This document shows, in pieces, positions 26,893 through 38,400 of a stretch of 64,000 bases of DNA (within the stretch, counting starts at the first letter, position 1; the number at the start of each line of letters is the position of its first letter). Source of the stretch: Chitinimonas viridis (lineage in GTDB: Bacteria > Pseudomonadota > Gammaproteobacteria > Burkholderiales > Chitinimonadaceae). The translations under genes were made by a program, and so were the position numbers. Below the pieces are notes generated by a model. That model was not told the DNA's origin. It did not search any database and saw only the letters and a program-made list of their open reading frames with translations. The DNA lies in NCBI RefSeq assembly GCF_030409555.1, contig NZ_JAUFPU010000018.1, positions 1,179,978 to 1,243,977 of the forward strand, written 5' to 3'.

Positions 26893-27740
26893 CTAGGTCA
26901 TGCGCTGCTGCTTGGCCTGGCTTTCCGCCCACTCCGGCGGTTTCCAAAAATGACGGTGGTCGCGGGTGCGCCAGGCATCGCGGAACATATCGCCCCATTC
27001 GTGAAAGGTCAGGCGCAGCGGATTGTGGCTCTGTATCTGCCGTACGATGCCATAGCGCGGTGCCTCGTCTTCTGGCACATAGCTGCCGAACAGCCTATCC
27101 CAAATGACCAGCACGCCAGCGTAGTTGCGGTCTATGTACTGCGGGTTGCGGGCATGGTGTACCCGGTGGTTGGAGGGGGTGTTGAACACCTGCTCCAGCC
27201 AGCCCAGCCGGCCTATGGCTTCGGTGTGGACAAAGAACTGGTAGGCCAGGTTGAGTCCAACCACCAGGATGACCAGGTCGGGCGAGTAGCCCAGCCAGGC
27301 CATGGGTAGCCAGAATAGCCACATGCCTGATATCGGGTAGGTCAGGCTTTGGCGGAATGCGGTGGAGAGATTGAGCCGCTCGCTGGAGTGATGGGCCACA
27401 TGGCTGGCCCATAGCCAGCGCACCCTGTGGCTGGCACGGTGAAAGAAGTAGTAGAGGAAATCCTGCAGCTGCTGCCCAACAGCAGGCTCCACCAGCTATT
27501 GGGCAGCAGCTGCAGGCCATGGGCGTGCACCCAGGTGTAGGCTGTCTTGATAAATAGCAGGTTGGCCAGCAGGTCGGCGCCCTGATGCAGCAGGGCCAGG
27601 CCGGCGTTGGACAGGGTATCGACCAAGGTGTACTTGGCGATGCCGCGCTTGTGCCAGTACCAGGCCTCCCAGGCGACACAGCCCAAAAAGACGGGTGCCA
27701 GGGCAAGCAGGACCAATCCGGGGTCAAAGCCGAGTTCCAT
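26893..27740 (-). pseudogene. Frameshifted sterol-desaturase/fatty-acid-hydroxylase family gene
   Basis: Two minus-strand frames join to make one membrane di-iron hydroxylase. The first (27740 to about 27490) gives MELGFDPGLVLLALAPVF and LQLLPNSWWSLLL. The second (about 27490 to 26893) gives LQDFLYYFFHRASH, HVAHHSSERLN, NTPSNHRVHHARN and WDRLFGSYVPE. The histidine clusters HRASH, HVAHH and HRVHH are the di-iron ligands of the family. The switch of frame falls in a perfect 18-bp inverted repeat at 27462-27516. One extra base there would restore a protein of about 280 residues. It could be a real inactivating mutation or a sequencing error in the hairpin. Substrate unknown. Confidence 0.85.
27462..27516. 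repeat. Perfect 18-bp inverted repeat inside the frameshifted hydroxylase gene
   Basis: CCTGCAGCTGCTGCCCAA (27462-27479) and TTGGGCAGCAGCTGCAGG (27499-27516) are exact reverse complements separated by 19 bases. In the coding strand the two arms encode LQLLPN and, after the frameshift, LGQQLQD. The frame of the gene changes within this structure. Confidence 0.95.
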
Positions 27741-27793
27741 AGTCTTTCCTGGGTGCCTGTGATGAGCTTAAGTGGCTAATAGACAGCTGGCGC

Positions 27794-29257
27794 TCAGTCC
27801 CCACCACCACCGCCACATCCACCGCACCCACCGCTTCCCCCGCCATCAGAACTGGAGCTGTCCGAGCTGCTGCAGCCCGTGCTGGTGCCAGCACTACCGG
27901 AGTCGGTGTTGGGCGTAGGCCTGTAGACCGGTAGCAGGTGTCCCCAGGCCGTCCCTACCAAGGCTGCGCTACCCAGCCAGGCAAAATGACGCAGTACCAG
28001 GTCGGGCTGCTGGGGCGTGCTGTTGAGTTGCTTCTGCAGTAGTTGCCGGCTGGCGCGCATGGTATCCCTGCCCAGCCGGGTGGTATGCAGGCGACCACGC
28101 TGGCGTAGCAGGCGCCAGGCGCAGAAGCCGCCGTAGGCCAGTACGATGACGACCAGGCTGGCGACCGGCTTATCGCGGCTGATACCGATGGCGATCTTGA
28201 TCAGGCCCAGCAGCCACAGGGCCGCCATGCCAAAACGGATGGGCAGGACTTGAGCCTGGTACTGGGCATTGCTCAGCAGCAGGCGTTTTTCTTCGAGCTG
28301 CTGGCGCAGGGGGTGAAGTTGCGGCCGCAGATAAGGCAGGGCGCGCTGGAACAGGCCGGGCTGCTGCTCGCCCTCCCTCAGCAGGCCAAAGACGCTGCGT
28401 TCCAGCGCGGTCTCCGCCAGGCCTATGTCGCCGATGCGTTGCAGCGTGCCATTTGGCATGGTGTGGATCAGCTGTTGTTGTTCCAGTTTGAGCAGGGCAG
28501 TCTGCAGCACCCGGGGCGGTCCACCTGCCAGGTAGGCCGCCTGGTAGGCATCCAGGCTGGGGGGCAGCATGCTGCTGGCGCTGTCATCCCGCCAGCGGCA
28601 CCAACCATGCCAGGCCAGGGAGAACAGCGCGAGCGCCAACAGCGCAGACAGATAAAAGCCCAGGAAATCCGGACCGCTGTAGTTCCACACCCGCCAATCC
28701 TGCAGCACTGCGCAACCGGCCAAGAGGCCGCTGACGGCAAGGCCGGCCAATAGGTTTCGGGGGCGGGTCAGCGTGGGCTTGGGCAAGTGCCAGTACTGGC
28801 TGGTATCCAGCCGGACAAAGCGGCTGGCGGCAGGCTGGGGCGGCCAGATATCGGCCGGTGGCGCCACACCGAACAGGCGCCGGTAGCTGGCTAGCGTCTG
28901 CTGGTAGAGATCACGGTAGTGGCCGTCTTGTTGCTGGCCACCACGGCTGGGCTCGTGGTGCAGGGTCTGCCCCAGCACCTGCGGGCAGAAGCGCTCCCAA
29001 TAGTCGCGGCTGTCGCACAGGTGCTGATGCCAGGCCTGGTCCACCGCATCGGAAGGCGATGCCACATGGCCGCTGCACAGCGCCAGCAGCACAAAGCGCT
29101 GGTACTCCTGTACCACGCGCGTGGCATAGGCCAGCGACCAGCCGTTCTGCCGGGCCAGCTTGCTGCAGAACGGCACCAACTGGTCGGGCTGCTCCAGCGG
29201 GTGAGCCAGGATACGTTGGTACAGCGCCTGTTGGTCGGGTGTCAGCTGGGCTTGCAT
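27794..29257 (-). CDS. TIGR04222-type membrane protein with glycine/cysteine-rich tail
   Basis: A 487-residue protein of unknown function. The N-terminal 130 residues contain DAVDQAWHQHLCDSRDYWER and VLGQTLHHEPSRGG, the glycine-rich-domain-protein-like motif seen at the front of TIGR04222 proteins. Four hydrophobic segments follow (near 170-185, 200-215, 340-355 and 360-375), then a helper domain with GPPRVLQTALLKLEQQQLI, which looks like a small winged-helix-like part. The C-terminus is low complexity: CSSSDSSSSDGGGSGGC and then CGGCGGGGGD. This Gly/Cys-rich tail is a hallmark of the family. It is a single gene, spaced 32 bases from the glpK stop. Confidence 0.75.
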   Translation of the reverse strand: MQAQLTPDQQALYQRILAHPLEQPDQLVPFCSKLARQNGWSLAYATRVVQEYQRFVLLALCSGHVASPSDAVDQAWHQHLCDSRDYWERFCPQVLGQTLHHEPSRGGQQQDGHYRDLYQQTLASYRRLFGVAPPADIWPPQPAASRFVRLDTSQYWHLPKPTLTRPRNLLAGLAVSGLLAGCAVLQDWRVWNYSGPDFLGFYLSALLALALFSLAWHGWCRWRDDSASSMLPPSLDAYQAAYLAGGPPRVLQTALLKLEQQQLIHTMPNGTLQRIGDIGLAETALERSVFGLLREGEQQPGLFQRALPYLRPQLHPLRQQLEEKRLLLSNAQYQAQVLPIRFGMAALWLLGLIKIAIGISRDKPVASLVVIVLAYGGFCAWRLLRQRGRLHTTRLGRDTMRASRQLLQKQLNSTPQQPDLVLRHFAWLGSAALVGTAWGHLLPVYRPTPNTDSGSAGTSTGCSSSDSSSSDGGGSGGCGGCGGGGGD

Positions 29258-29289
29258 GGCGGTCTCCTGGGAGTACTTTGAACAGGCGC

Positions 29290-30774
29290 TTACTTGCTGC
29301 GCACGCGGCTCACTGCCTCCACCCAGCCATCATAGAGCGATACGCGTCGTTCGGTTGCCATGGCGGGGCTAAAGTGCTGCTGGCAGGCCCACAACTGGCT
29401 GATTTCCTCCAGATTGGCATACAGGCCTATGCCCAGGCCGGCCAGGTAGGCTGCGCCCAAGGCCGTGGTCTCGGTAATGGTGGGGCGTTCCACCGGGGTA
29501 TCCAGCAGGTCGGCCAGGAACTGCATCACCCAGTCGTTGCCCGCCATGCCGCCATCCACACGCAAGGCGGCCGGCAGGGTGGTGCCGTCCGCCCGCATGG
29601 CTTCCAGCAGATCGCGGGTCTGGTAGCAGACTGACTCCAGCGCCGCCCGCACAATGACGGCAATGCCGGAGTCGCGGGTCAAGCCGATGATGGCGCCACG
29701 GGCCTGGGGATCCCAGTAGGGCGCGCCCAGGCCGGTAAAGGCCGGCACCAGGTAGACACCATGGGTGTCATCCACTTCGCGTGCCCATTTTTCCGATTCG
29801 GCTGCACTGCCTATCAGCTTGACGGCATCGCGCAGCCACTGCACGGCGGCGCCAGCGATAAAGATGCTGCCTTCCAGCGCGAACGTGGGCTGGCCGTCCA
29901 GGCGGTACGCCAGGGTGGTGATCAAGCGGTTGCGGGAACGCACCATCTCGCTGCCCGTGTTCATCACCATGAAGCAGCCCGTGCCATAGGTGGACTTGAC
30001 CATGCCTGGTGCAAAGCAGGCCTGGCCCACAGTGGCGGCCTGCTGGTCGCCGGCCACGCCGCGTATGGGGATGGCGGCGCCAAACAGCTCGGGCAGGCTG
30101 CTGCCGTAATCGGCGGCGCAGTCGCGCACCTGCGGCAGCAAGCTGGCGGGCACGCCGAAAAAGGCCAGCAGCTCGGGATCCCAGTCCTGGGTGTGCAGGT
30201 TGAACAGCAGGGTGCGGCAGGCATTGGTGGCGTCGGTGGCGTGTACCGCCCCACCGGTCAGCTGCCAGATCAGCCAGCTGTCTATGGTGCCGAACGCCAA
30301 TTCGCCAGCCTCGGCCCGCTGCCGGGCACCGGCTACATGGTCCAGCAGCCAGGCTATCTTGCTGGCAGAGAAATACGGGTCCAGCAGCAGGCCGGTCTTG
30401 TCGGCCAGCCATTGCTCGCGCTCGGGTGTGTGGTGGGCGGCACACCAGGCGGCAGTGCGCCTGTCCTGCCAGACTATGGCCGGATGGATGGGCTGGCCCG
30501 TTTGGCGATCCCACACCACGGTGGTCTCACGCTGGTTGGTGACGCCGATGGCGGCGATGTCGGTGGCGGCGAGGCCGGCAGTGGCCAGCGCATCCCGCAC
30601 CACGGCCAGGGTGTCTTGCCAGATGTGCAGGGCGTCATGTTCCACCCAGCCATCGGCCGGGTAGTGCTGCGGCAGCTCGGTCTGGGCACGGGCCAGTACC
30701 TTGCCGGCCCGGTCAAACAGCATGGCGCGGGTGCTGGTGGTGCCCTGGTCTATGGACAGGATGGCGTGGGGCAT
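29290..30774 (-). CDS. glpK: Glycerol kinase
   Basis: ATP-dependent FGGY-family kinase producing sn-glycerol 3-phosphate, 494 residues. The ATG at 30774 gives [20 protein letters not shown], the conserved GlpK start; the longer open frame upstream is not family sequence. [30 protein letters not shown] sequence (written [18 protein letters not shown]), [13 protein letters not shown] and the ATP-binding [19 protein letters not shown] block are all present. It diverges from glpD, with which it shares a 116-base promoter gap. No glpF or glpR lies next to it. Confidence 0.97.
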   Translation of the reverse strand: MPHAILSIDQGTTSTRAMLFDRAGKVLARAQTELPQHYPADGWVEHDALHIWQDTLAVVRDALATAGLAATDIAAIGVTNQRETTVVWDRQTGQPIHPAIVWQDRRTAAWCAAHHTPEREQWLADKTGLLLDPYFSASKIAWLLDHVAGARQRAEAGELAFGTIDSWLIWQLTGGAVHATDATNACRTLLFNLHTQDWDPELLAFFGVPASLLPQVRDCAADYGSSLPELFGAAIPIRGVAGDQQAATVGQACFAPGMVKSTYGTGCFMVMNTGSEMVRSRNRLITTLAYRLDGQPTFALEGSIFIAGAAVQWLRDAVKLIGSAAESEKWAREVDDTHGVYLVPAFTGLGAPYWDPQARGAIIGLTRDSGIAVIVRAALESVCYQTRDLLEAMRADGTTLPAALRVDGGMAGNDWVMQFLADLLDTPVERPTITETTALGAAYLAGLGIGLYANLEEISQLWACQQHFSPAMATERRVSLYDGWVEAVSRVRSK

Positions 30775-30890
30775 GGTGTCTCCGATGTGTTGTATTGCCG
30801 TAGTTTTTGTTGTTGGCGTGTCGTTTGGGGCGATTCTAGCAAGTGCTGGGCGTAGCCCCCGCCCTGACCATGGGCTATCTTCACTATGCG

Positions 30891-32384
30891 ATGGAAACGA
30901 CACAACCTTACGACCTGCTGGTGGTGGGCGGCGGCATCAATGGCACGGGTATCGCCAGCCATGCCAGCCAGGCCGGCCTCAAGGTATTGCTGCTGGAACA
31001 GGGCGACCTGGCCGGTGCGACGTCGTCTGCCTCCAGCAAGCTGATACACGGTGGCCTGCGTTATCTGGAACAGCGGGAATTCCGCTTGGTACGCGAGTCG
31101 CTCAGTGAGCGCGAAGTCCTGCTCAGCATGGCACCGCACCTGGTGTGGCCATTGGCCTTCGTGCTGCCCCACCATGACGGCCTGCGACCTGCCTGGCTGA
31201 TCAGGCTGGGCTTGTTCCTGTACGACCATCTGGGTGGCCGGGAGCGCTTGCCGGCATCCTACGGCATTAATCTGCGGCGGCACCCCTGGGGCGGGCCGAT
31301 CAAGCCCGGTTTCAAGCGGGGTTTTGTCTATGCCGACTGCTGGGCGGACGATGCCAGGCTGGTGGTGGCCAATGCCATGCAATGCCGTGAGCTGGGCGGT
31401 ACGGTACGAACCCGCACCCGCATGCTGGAAGCGCACCGGGAGGGGCGGCAGTGGCGGGTATCGGTGCAGACGCCAGATGGCGGGACGACAACCGTCTATG
31501 CCCGGGCCTTGGTCAATGCCGCCGGCCCCTGGGTGGAAAGGGTGCTCAAGGGGGGGCTGCGGCTGGGCGCGCGGGATTCGGTCAAGCTGGTCAAAGGCAG
31601 CCATATCGTGGTGCCCGCCCTGCATGATGGCCCGCAGGCCTTCATCCTGCAGCACCGCGATGGCCGCATCGCCTTTGTGCTGCCCTATGAGCAGGGCTAC
31701 AGCCTGATAGGCACCACGGATGTCGTGCACCATGGCGAACCGGGCGAGGTGGTGTGCTCGGATGAAGAGGTAAGCTACCTCTGCCAGCTGGTGGGTGAAT
31801 ACTTCGAACGTCCGCCGCAGCCTGCCGAAGTGCTGTGGCGCTACGCTGGCGTGCGGCCTTTGTATGATGACCAGAGCGACAATCCATCGGCCATCACCCG
31901 CGACTACACCCTGCGGCTGGACCAGGGCGGCGCCCCGGTGCTGTCGGTGTTCGGGGGCAAGCTGACCACCTATCGGCAGCTGGCACGCCATGCATTGCAG
32001 CATCTGAAGCCGTATTTCGAGCGCATGCAACTGCCTGCCCAATCCGCCGTGCTACCGGGTGGTGTCATGCACGGTGCCGATTTCGAGGCGTTCTACCAGG
32101 AAGCCTGTGTGCGCTATGGCGGCTTGCCGGCGAGCCTGGTGTACCGGTTGGCACGGCAGTTTGGCGACCGGCTGGTACTGGTACTGGGTACTGCCAATAG
32201 CGTAGCCGAGCTGGGCCGGCATTTTGGCGCCGAGCTGTATGAGTGCGAGGTGCGCTATCTGATGCGGGAAGAATGGGCGCAGACGGCTGATGACATACTG
32301 TGGCGCCGGACCAAGCGTGGCCTGCATATGACGGCGCCGGAACGGCAGGGTCTGGCTGACTGGTTGCTGGCACAGGCGGGTTGA
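30891..32384 (+). CDS. glpD: Aerobic glycerol-3-phosphate dehydrogenase
   Basis: FAD-dependent membrane-associated enzyme that oxidises glycerol 3-phosphate to dihydroxyacetone phosphate and passes electrons to quinone. The 497 residues from the ATG at 30891 start [20 protein letters not shown], with the GxGxxG FAD site. [26 protein letters not shown] and [13 protein letters not shown] are the GlpD blocks. There is an in-frame ATG at 30870, but neither has a clear Shine-Dalgarno sequence; the later one fits the family start. A strong convergent terminator follows. Confidence 0.96.
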   Translation: METTQPYDLLVVGGGINGTGIASHASQAGLKVLLLEQGDLAGATSSASSKLIHGGLRYLEQREFRLVRESLSEREVLLSMAPHLVWPLAFVLPHHDGLRPAWLIRLGLFLYDHLGGRERLPASYGINLRRHPWGGPIKPGFKRGFVYADCWADDARLVVANAMQCRELGGTVRTRTRMLEAHREGRQWRVSVQTPDGGTTTVYARALVNAAGPWVERVLKGGLRLGARDSVKLVKGSHIVVPALHDGPQAFILQHRDGRIAFVLPYEQGYSLIGTTDVVHHGEPGEVVCSDEEVSYLCQLVGEYFERPPQPAEVLWRYAGVRPLYDDQSDNPSAITRDYTLRLDQGGAPVLSVFGGKLTTYRQLARHALQHLKPYFERMQLPAQSAVLPGGVMHGADFEAFYQEACVRYGGLPASLVYRLARQFGDRLVLVLGTANSVAELGRHFGAELYECEVRYLMREEWAQTADDILWRRTKRGLHMTAPERQGLADWLLAQAG

Positions 32385-32418
32385 GTCGGCGCCGGTTTGG
32401 CAGGGGATGCTGCCGACT

Positions 32419-32457
32419 GAAACGAACACGCCCCGCATTGCGGGGCGTGTTCGTTTC
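32419..32457. terminator. Bidirectional terminator between glpD and chpA
   Basis: GAAACGAACACGCCCCGC and GCGGGGCGTGTTCGTTTC form a perfect 18-bp stem with loop ATT. It sits 34 bases after glpD and 17 bases after the chpA stop on the opposite strand, so it can serve both convergent genes, although T-runs are short. Confidence 0.8.
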
Positions 32458-32473
32458 AGCTTGCAGGCCAGTA

Positions 32474-35400
32474 TCAGGCTGCGGGCTGCTCTTCGCCTAT
32501 CAGGCGACGGATATGCTCCAGCAGCTCGTCTTCCTGGTAAGGCTTGCCCAGGAAGGCGTTGACGCCCAGTTCGAACGCATAGTTCTTGTGCTTGTCGGCA
32601 GTGCGCGAGGTGATCATGATGATGGGGATGTCGCGCGTGTCGGCATTCAGACGCAGGTTACGCGTCAGTTCAAAGCCATCCATACGCGGCATTTCCACGT
32701 CCAGCAGCATCACCGCCGGGCGGATGTCCTGCAACTTCTGCAGTGCATCCACGCCGTCCTTGGCGGTCTCCACCTGATAGCCTTCGCGGGCCAGCAGGCG
32801 GCCGGTGATCTTGCGCACCGTCAACGAATCATCCACCACCATGACCAGCGGGGCGATCTGCAGGATCTCCTCGGGGGCCGGTGCGCTGGCGGCCATGGCG
32901 GCATCGAAGTCGGCCACCGGGGCCTCGGCGCGACGCTGCAACAGGGCTAGCGGGTTGATGATGAGCACGATTTCGCCGTTACCCAGCACGGTAGCGCCGG
33001 CGATACCAGCCACCCGCACCAGTTGCGGCCCAATGTTCTTCACCACAACTTCCTGGTTCTTCACCAGTTCGTCGACATGAACAGCAATGCGGCTGATACC
33101 GGAGCGCAGCAACATGATGGTGTTGTAGCGCTTCTGTTCGGGCTGGCTGTCGTAGTCACCCAGCAAGCGAGGCAGGTAGTGGAAGGGATAGACATTGCCC
33201 TGCCACTCGGCCTGATGCCTTTGGTACAGCTGGTTGAGCGGCTCAACCTTCAGTTCCTGCACCTGTTCCACCATCACCGAGGGGATGGCGTAGAGCTTGC
33301 CGGCAACCTTGACCAGCACGGCCTGGGTGACTGCCAGCGTCAGCGGCAGGTGGATGGTGAAGGTGGTGCCACGACCGGCTTCGGAGGTCACTTCAACGCG
33401 ACCGCCCAAGTCCTCGATCTCGCTCTTGACCACGTCCATGCCTATGCCACGGCCCGACAGCTGGGTCACCGCACTGGCGGTAGAGAAGCCGGCTTCGAAG
33501 ATCAGGCCCATGATATGGGCGTCGGTGTACTCGCCACCGGCTTCGATCAGGCCTTTCTCCACGCCCTTCTGGCGTATGCGCTCGATGTCGAGACCCGCAC
33601 CGTCGTCGCGCAGCACCAGTACCAGTTCGTTACCTTCCTGGCGGGCTTCCACCACGATTTCGCCGAATTCGTTCTTGCCCTTGGCCAGACGCTGGTCAGG
33701 CGTCTCGAGGCCATGGTCGATGGCGTTGCGTAGCATATGCTCGAACGGCGACACCATTTTTTCCAGCACGCCCCGGTCAATCTCGGCGCGGCCACCGCGC
33801 AGCTCCAGGTTCACCTTCTTGCTGGTTTCCTTACCGGTCTGGCGCACCAGTCGATACAGGCGTTCCGATACCGAGGAGAACGGCACCATGCGCACGCGCA
33901 TCAGTTCCTGCTGCAGGTCACGCGTCATGCGGGCCTGCTGGGTCAGCGCGGCACTGGATTCGTCCAGGTTCTTCAACAGGTTGTGCTGCACCGTGGCCAC
34001 GTCATTGACGCTTTCGGCCATGAAGCGGGTGAGTTCCTGCAAACGGCTGAAACGGTCGAATTCCAGCGGGTCGAAGTCAGGCAGGTCGGTGGCATGGGCC
34101 ATCCGCGACTGCATCTGCGATTCGGCCTGAATTTCAATCTCGCGCAACTGACCCCGCAGACGGGCCACGTTATCGGTCAGATCCAGCAAGGAGCGCTTGA
34201 GCGCCAGCATTTCGGATTCGATACGGGTACGCGAAATCGACACCTCGCCCGCCTGGTTGACCAGACGGTCGACCAGGTCGGAGCGCACCCGTATGCTGGA
34301 CTTGCCGGCATCGGGGTCGACCAAGCCCAGGGCCGGAGCGGTACGGGCTGCCTGGCCCGGCTGTGCCGTGGCGATACGGCTGGCTTCGGATGCGGCCGAT
34401 GCAGCCACCATGGCGGCGATATCGGCTTGTTCCTCGGCCTCGGCGGCGGCTTCAGGCTCGCCATTGATCAGCCTGTCCTGCAGCTCGTTGATGGCATCGA
34501 AGTCGAGATCGAGTTCATCGAGCAGGGCGATGGAGAGATGCTCGCCGGCATTGAGCAGGCGGGTTTCCATATTGTGGGTGGCTTCACCCATGCGCATGGC
34601 GCCGGCCATGCGCGCACTGCCCTTGAGCGTATGCAGCACCCGCTTGAGCGAATCATGGGTCTCGGTGTTGTTGGGTTCACCGCGCAGCGCACGCAGATCG
34701 GCCGACAACTGCGGCAGCAGCTCCTGCATTTCTTCCAGGAAGATAGGCAGCAACTGCTCGTCCAGCTCATCCTTGACATGGATATCGCCCAGGCGATCCG
34801 GCGTGGCCAGATGCATGACGCTGCCCACACCATCCTGCTCGGCAGGCGTGGGGGCAGTGACCAGCGTGGTTTCTTCCACCAGGGGTTCAAATATCGCCGT
34901 CGGGATGACGAATTCCTCGACCGCCGGTGCCTCTGCCTCGGCCACCTCCAGCACAATGGCTTCGTCCACCGCCGCCAGCGGAATGGCTTCCAGCATGGCT
35001 TCGGCGGCCGGTATGGCGTGTACGTCCTCGGCGATCTCGTCCAATACCAGCGGGCTGTCGATGTCCTCGGCCGGCAGTTCGGCAGCAGGCGCCACCAACT
35101 CGGCCGGTTCATCGGCAACGCCCAGCAACTCTGGCGTGGACTCGGTCAGATCCAGCGACAGTTCGGACAGCAGTTCGGCGCCAGGGAGTTCTTCCAGCAC
35201 CAGTGCAACCGGGGTGTCCTCGTCGGCGGTCAGTTCTGCTTCCAGGTCTACCAGATCGGCTTCTACCTCGGCCTCGTCTGCTGCCAGGGGGGCGTCGATA
35301 CTGACTTCCGGCAGGGTCTGTTCGTCCAGCGACAGGTCGAGCACATCGGTGCTGTCTGCCGTAGCGCTCAGGACATCTGCCGGGGTGTCGGCTTCGTCCA

Positions 35401-38400
35401 GCGATATATCCAGATTCAGCACGTCGGCATCGCTTGCTGCCGCGACTTCTATCGTCTCTTCCAGCAGGGCGGCTTCTGTCGCGGCGCTGATTTCCGGCGC
35501 CGACAGATCACCCAGATCAAGATGGATCTCTTCCGGCTCCAGCAACAGATCCAACGGCTCGGCCGTCTCTGCTGGGGCCTCCAGTACCAAGTCCTCGGTG
35601 GGCTGGTTGGCGTCCAGATCCAGCGTCAGCCCTTCCAGCGCGGGGGCTTCGGCTACGGTTTCGGCGGGCGCTGACAGATCCAGGGTCAGGTCGAACTCGG
35701 CCGGGGCCGGTTCGCTGTCCAGTGTCAGCAGGGGCTCGGCCTCGTCCTTCAGGCGGTTGGTCAGGGCTGTCAGCATGGCCACGGTCTGTGGCTCTTCTTG
35801 CGGGGTTTCGTAGCGACCCACCTGGCCCAGCATCACGCCCACCTTGTCGATGGCCATGGAGAGGGTGTCGTAGTCGCCTTGTGCCGGTTCGGCACCCGCC
35901 TTCTGGTAGGCCAGCAGGGCTTGCTCTATGGCATAGCCCAGCTCGCCCAGCGAGGTGAAGCCGGTGGTGTTGGCGATACCGCAAAGGGTATGGGCTGCAT
36001 GGACAAACTCAGGCCGCACTTCGCCACGGGTGCTGAAGTCGATAAAGGCATCGTTCAGTGTGGCGAAATGGCGATAGGCCTCGTCAAGGAAGATGCCGAA
36101 CAAGGCCTTGGAGATGGTGATATCTCCGATGACCAGTTCGGGCGCTTCAACTTCCTCTTCGGGATGGGCCAGCTCGATAGAGCCGGGTAGCAGCGGTGCT
36201 GCTTCCGGCTCGCCCAGGTCGAAGTCGAGCACGGCCGCTTCGGCGGCCTCGGCTTCTGCCGCAGCGGGCGGCGCGTCTAGCTCGAAATCCAGCGCGAACT
36301 CATCTGCCGGTGCAGCACTCAGTTCGATGGCAGGCTCGGTGGTGGGTGCGGCATCCAGTTCAAGCAGAGCCGGAGCCTCGCTTGTGAGCTCGGGCAGGGC
36401 CAGTTCGATCGGCGTTTCAGCGGCCGGCTCGGCCACAAAGCCCAGATCCAGCGCGGGCTCGGCTTCCGCTTCTAGGGCGACAGGCTGGGGCGCTTCGGCA
36501 GCTGGCGCGGCATGCTCGGGCTCCTGGCCATTCTTCAATTGCTCGGCCAGGGTAAAGATGGCAGTGGCTTCCACCTGTGCGGTACCGCTCTCCTTGAGCT
36601 GATCCACCCAGATCGAGAAGCCCGCCGTGGCTTGCTCCACCAGTTGCAGCAGGCTTGCACTGGCGCGCTTTTCATCCTGCAGCCACTTGTTCATCACCTG
36701 CTCGACCGACCAGGCCACTTCGCCCAGCTGGTTCAGGCCCACCATGCGGCCACTACCCTTGAGGGTGTGGAAACCACGGCGGATGACAGTCAGCGCTTCC
36801 TTGTTGGTAGGCTGATCGCGGATGATGGCCAGATGACTGTTGACGTTGTCCAGCACCTCGACAGCTTCTTCGAGATAGACCTCCAGCAGTTCGGCATCGA
36901 CTGCCGCTTCGCTGACGGCCGTACTGACGGCCGGTGCCGCAGCTGGCGCAGGCTCGGTTGCGGGCGCGCTTTCTGCCTCCGGCAGGCTGGCGGCCGTCGG
37001 TAGCTCCAGCTCGACTTCTGGTTCGCTGGCGAACTCGGCGGCGATCTGTTCGGCTTCCGTGGGCACGATCTCGTCCGGGGCTTCGCCACGGATCTGGTGC
37101 AGCCAGGGGGCAATCAGCTTGCCGCGATCAGCTTCTTCGCGGCGCAGCGCATCGATGTAGAAACCCAGGCTGGAGAAGGCTTCCGCCAGGAACTCCAACT
37201 CTTCGGCCGGGGCCGTGTAGTCCTCAGCCTGGCAGCGTTTGACGATGTCGGCGCAGGCATCCAGTATCACCTGGGCGTCACGCTCGTCCAGTATGGTCAG
37301 GGCACCGCGTATCTGCCGTATGGGGGCATCCGTACTGAGCAGTTCGCCACGGGTATCCGGGTCGCGGAAGAAGTCATCCAGGGTTTGTTCGATCTGGCCC
37401 AGATTGGTCTGTATTTCCTGTGCTACCTGCGCCATCAGCAGGCGCTCCTGCGCCCGCCGCGATACTTCGTCCAGCAGGGTGACCTCAGGCGCACTGGCTG
37501 CGCCATCCTTGAGGCGTGCCTGCATGGCCGTGGCCTGGGCCGGGAAGTCGTTAGAGCGCTCGGGGAAGACCACCAGGGCGTTTTCCAACAGCAGCAGGGC
37601 GGTGGCGACTTCCAGCGCCTGGCTCTCGTTGGGCGCAGCAGTCATGCCGGCCACCACTTCCTGCAGCGTGGCCGCCAGGGTGTCGAAGGCCGGGATGGAC
37701 AGGCTGATCGCGCGCTTGCTGACCTCGGCCAACTGCTGGCGGAAAGTGGGCAGGCGATCGCTGCTGCCACCACCCACGCGTGCCCAGTTGTCCTTGGTCT
37801 GGTTGATTAGTTCCTTCAGTTCCCGCGCGACCTGCATGGCGGCGAGCTGATGGGCGTCGTCTTCCAGAGCGCCGGCTGGCAGCAGGGCGTTCAGGCCATA
37901 GGCGCGCCGTACCGCTGCGCACTGCACGCTCTGGGTTTCCATGGTGGCGACGGCATACAGCACGTCGCGGAACAGTCGCTCCGCCACCTTGCCGCCGCTC
38001 TCGGACAGCCGCTTGAGCTGCTGATTGAGGCGGGCGAACAGTTGTTTCTGGTCGATATCGAGCTTGGCCCGATTATCCACGCTGCCTTCGGCCATGGCGG
38101 CCGCAGCCCACCAGAAGCCGCGTTGCAGATTGCTCGACTGGGTACGCGCCACGCCGAAAAGGGCCTGCACCATCCACTGCCCACCCTCGTGCTTGTCACC
38201 CTTGAGCCACTTCAGCAGGCCGGCTTCAAAGCGGCTGCGGGCATTCTTCAGGTAAGTCGGGAGGATGGCCTCGTCCAGCTTGTGTGCTGCGAGGTTGGCG
38301 GGCAGTGTGGCGGACAAGGGGGGGAAGAACAAATCGGCGCCGCTGCTGTGCTTCTCGCCACGCAGCTCGCGCACGCGGCGATAGCTGGGTAGCAGCTTGA

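Noticed and set aside
33737..35813. Two long plus-strand frames (645 and 538 codons) opposite chpA
   Set aside because: They are shadows of the acidic Ala/Glu/Leu-rich ChpA linker; the Ser/Ala/Gly-rich or mixed products have no recognisable domain.
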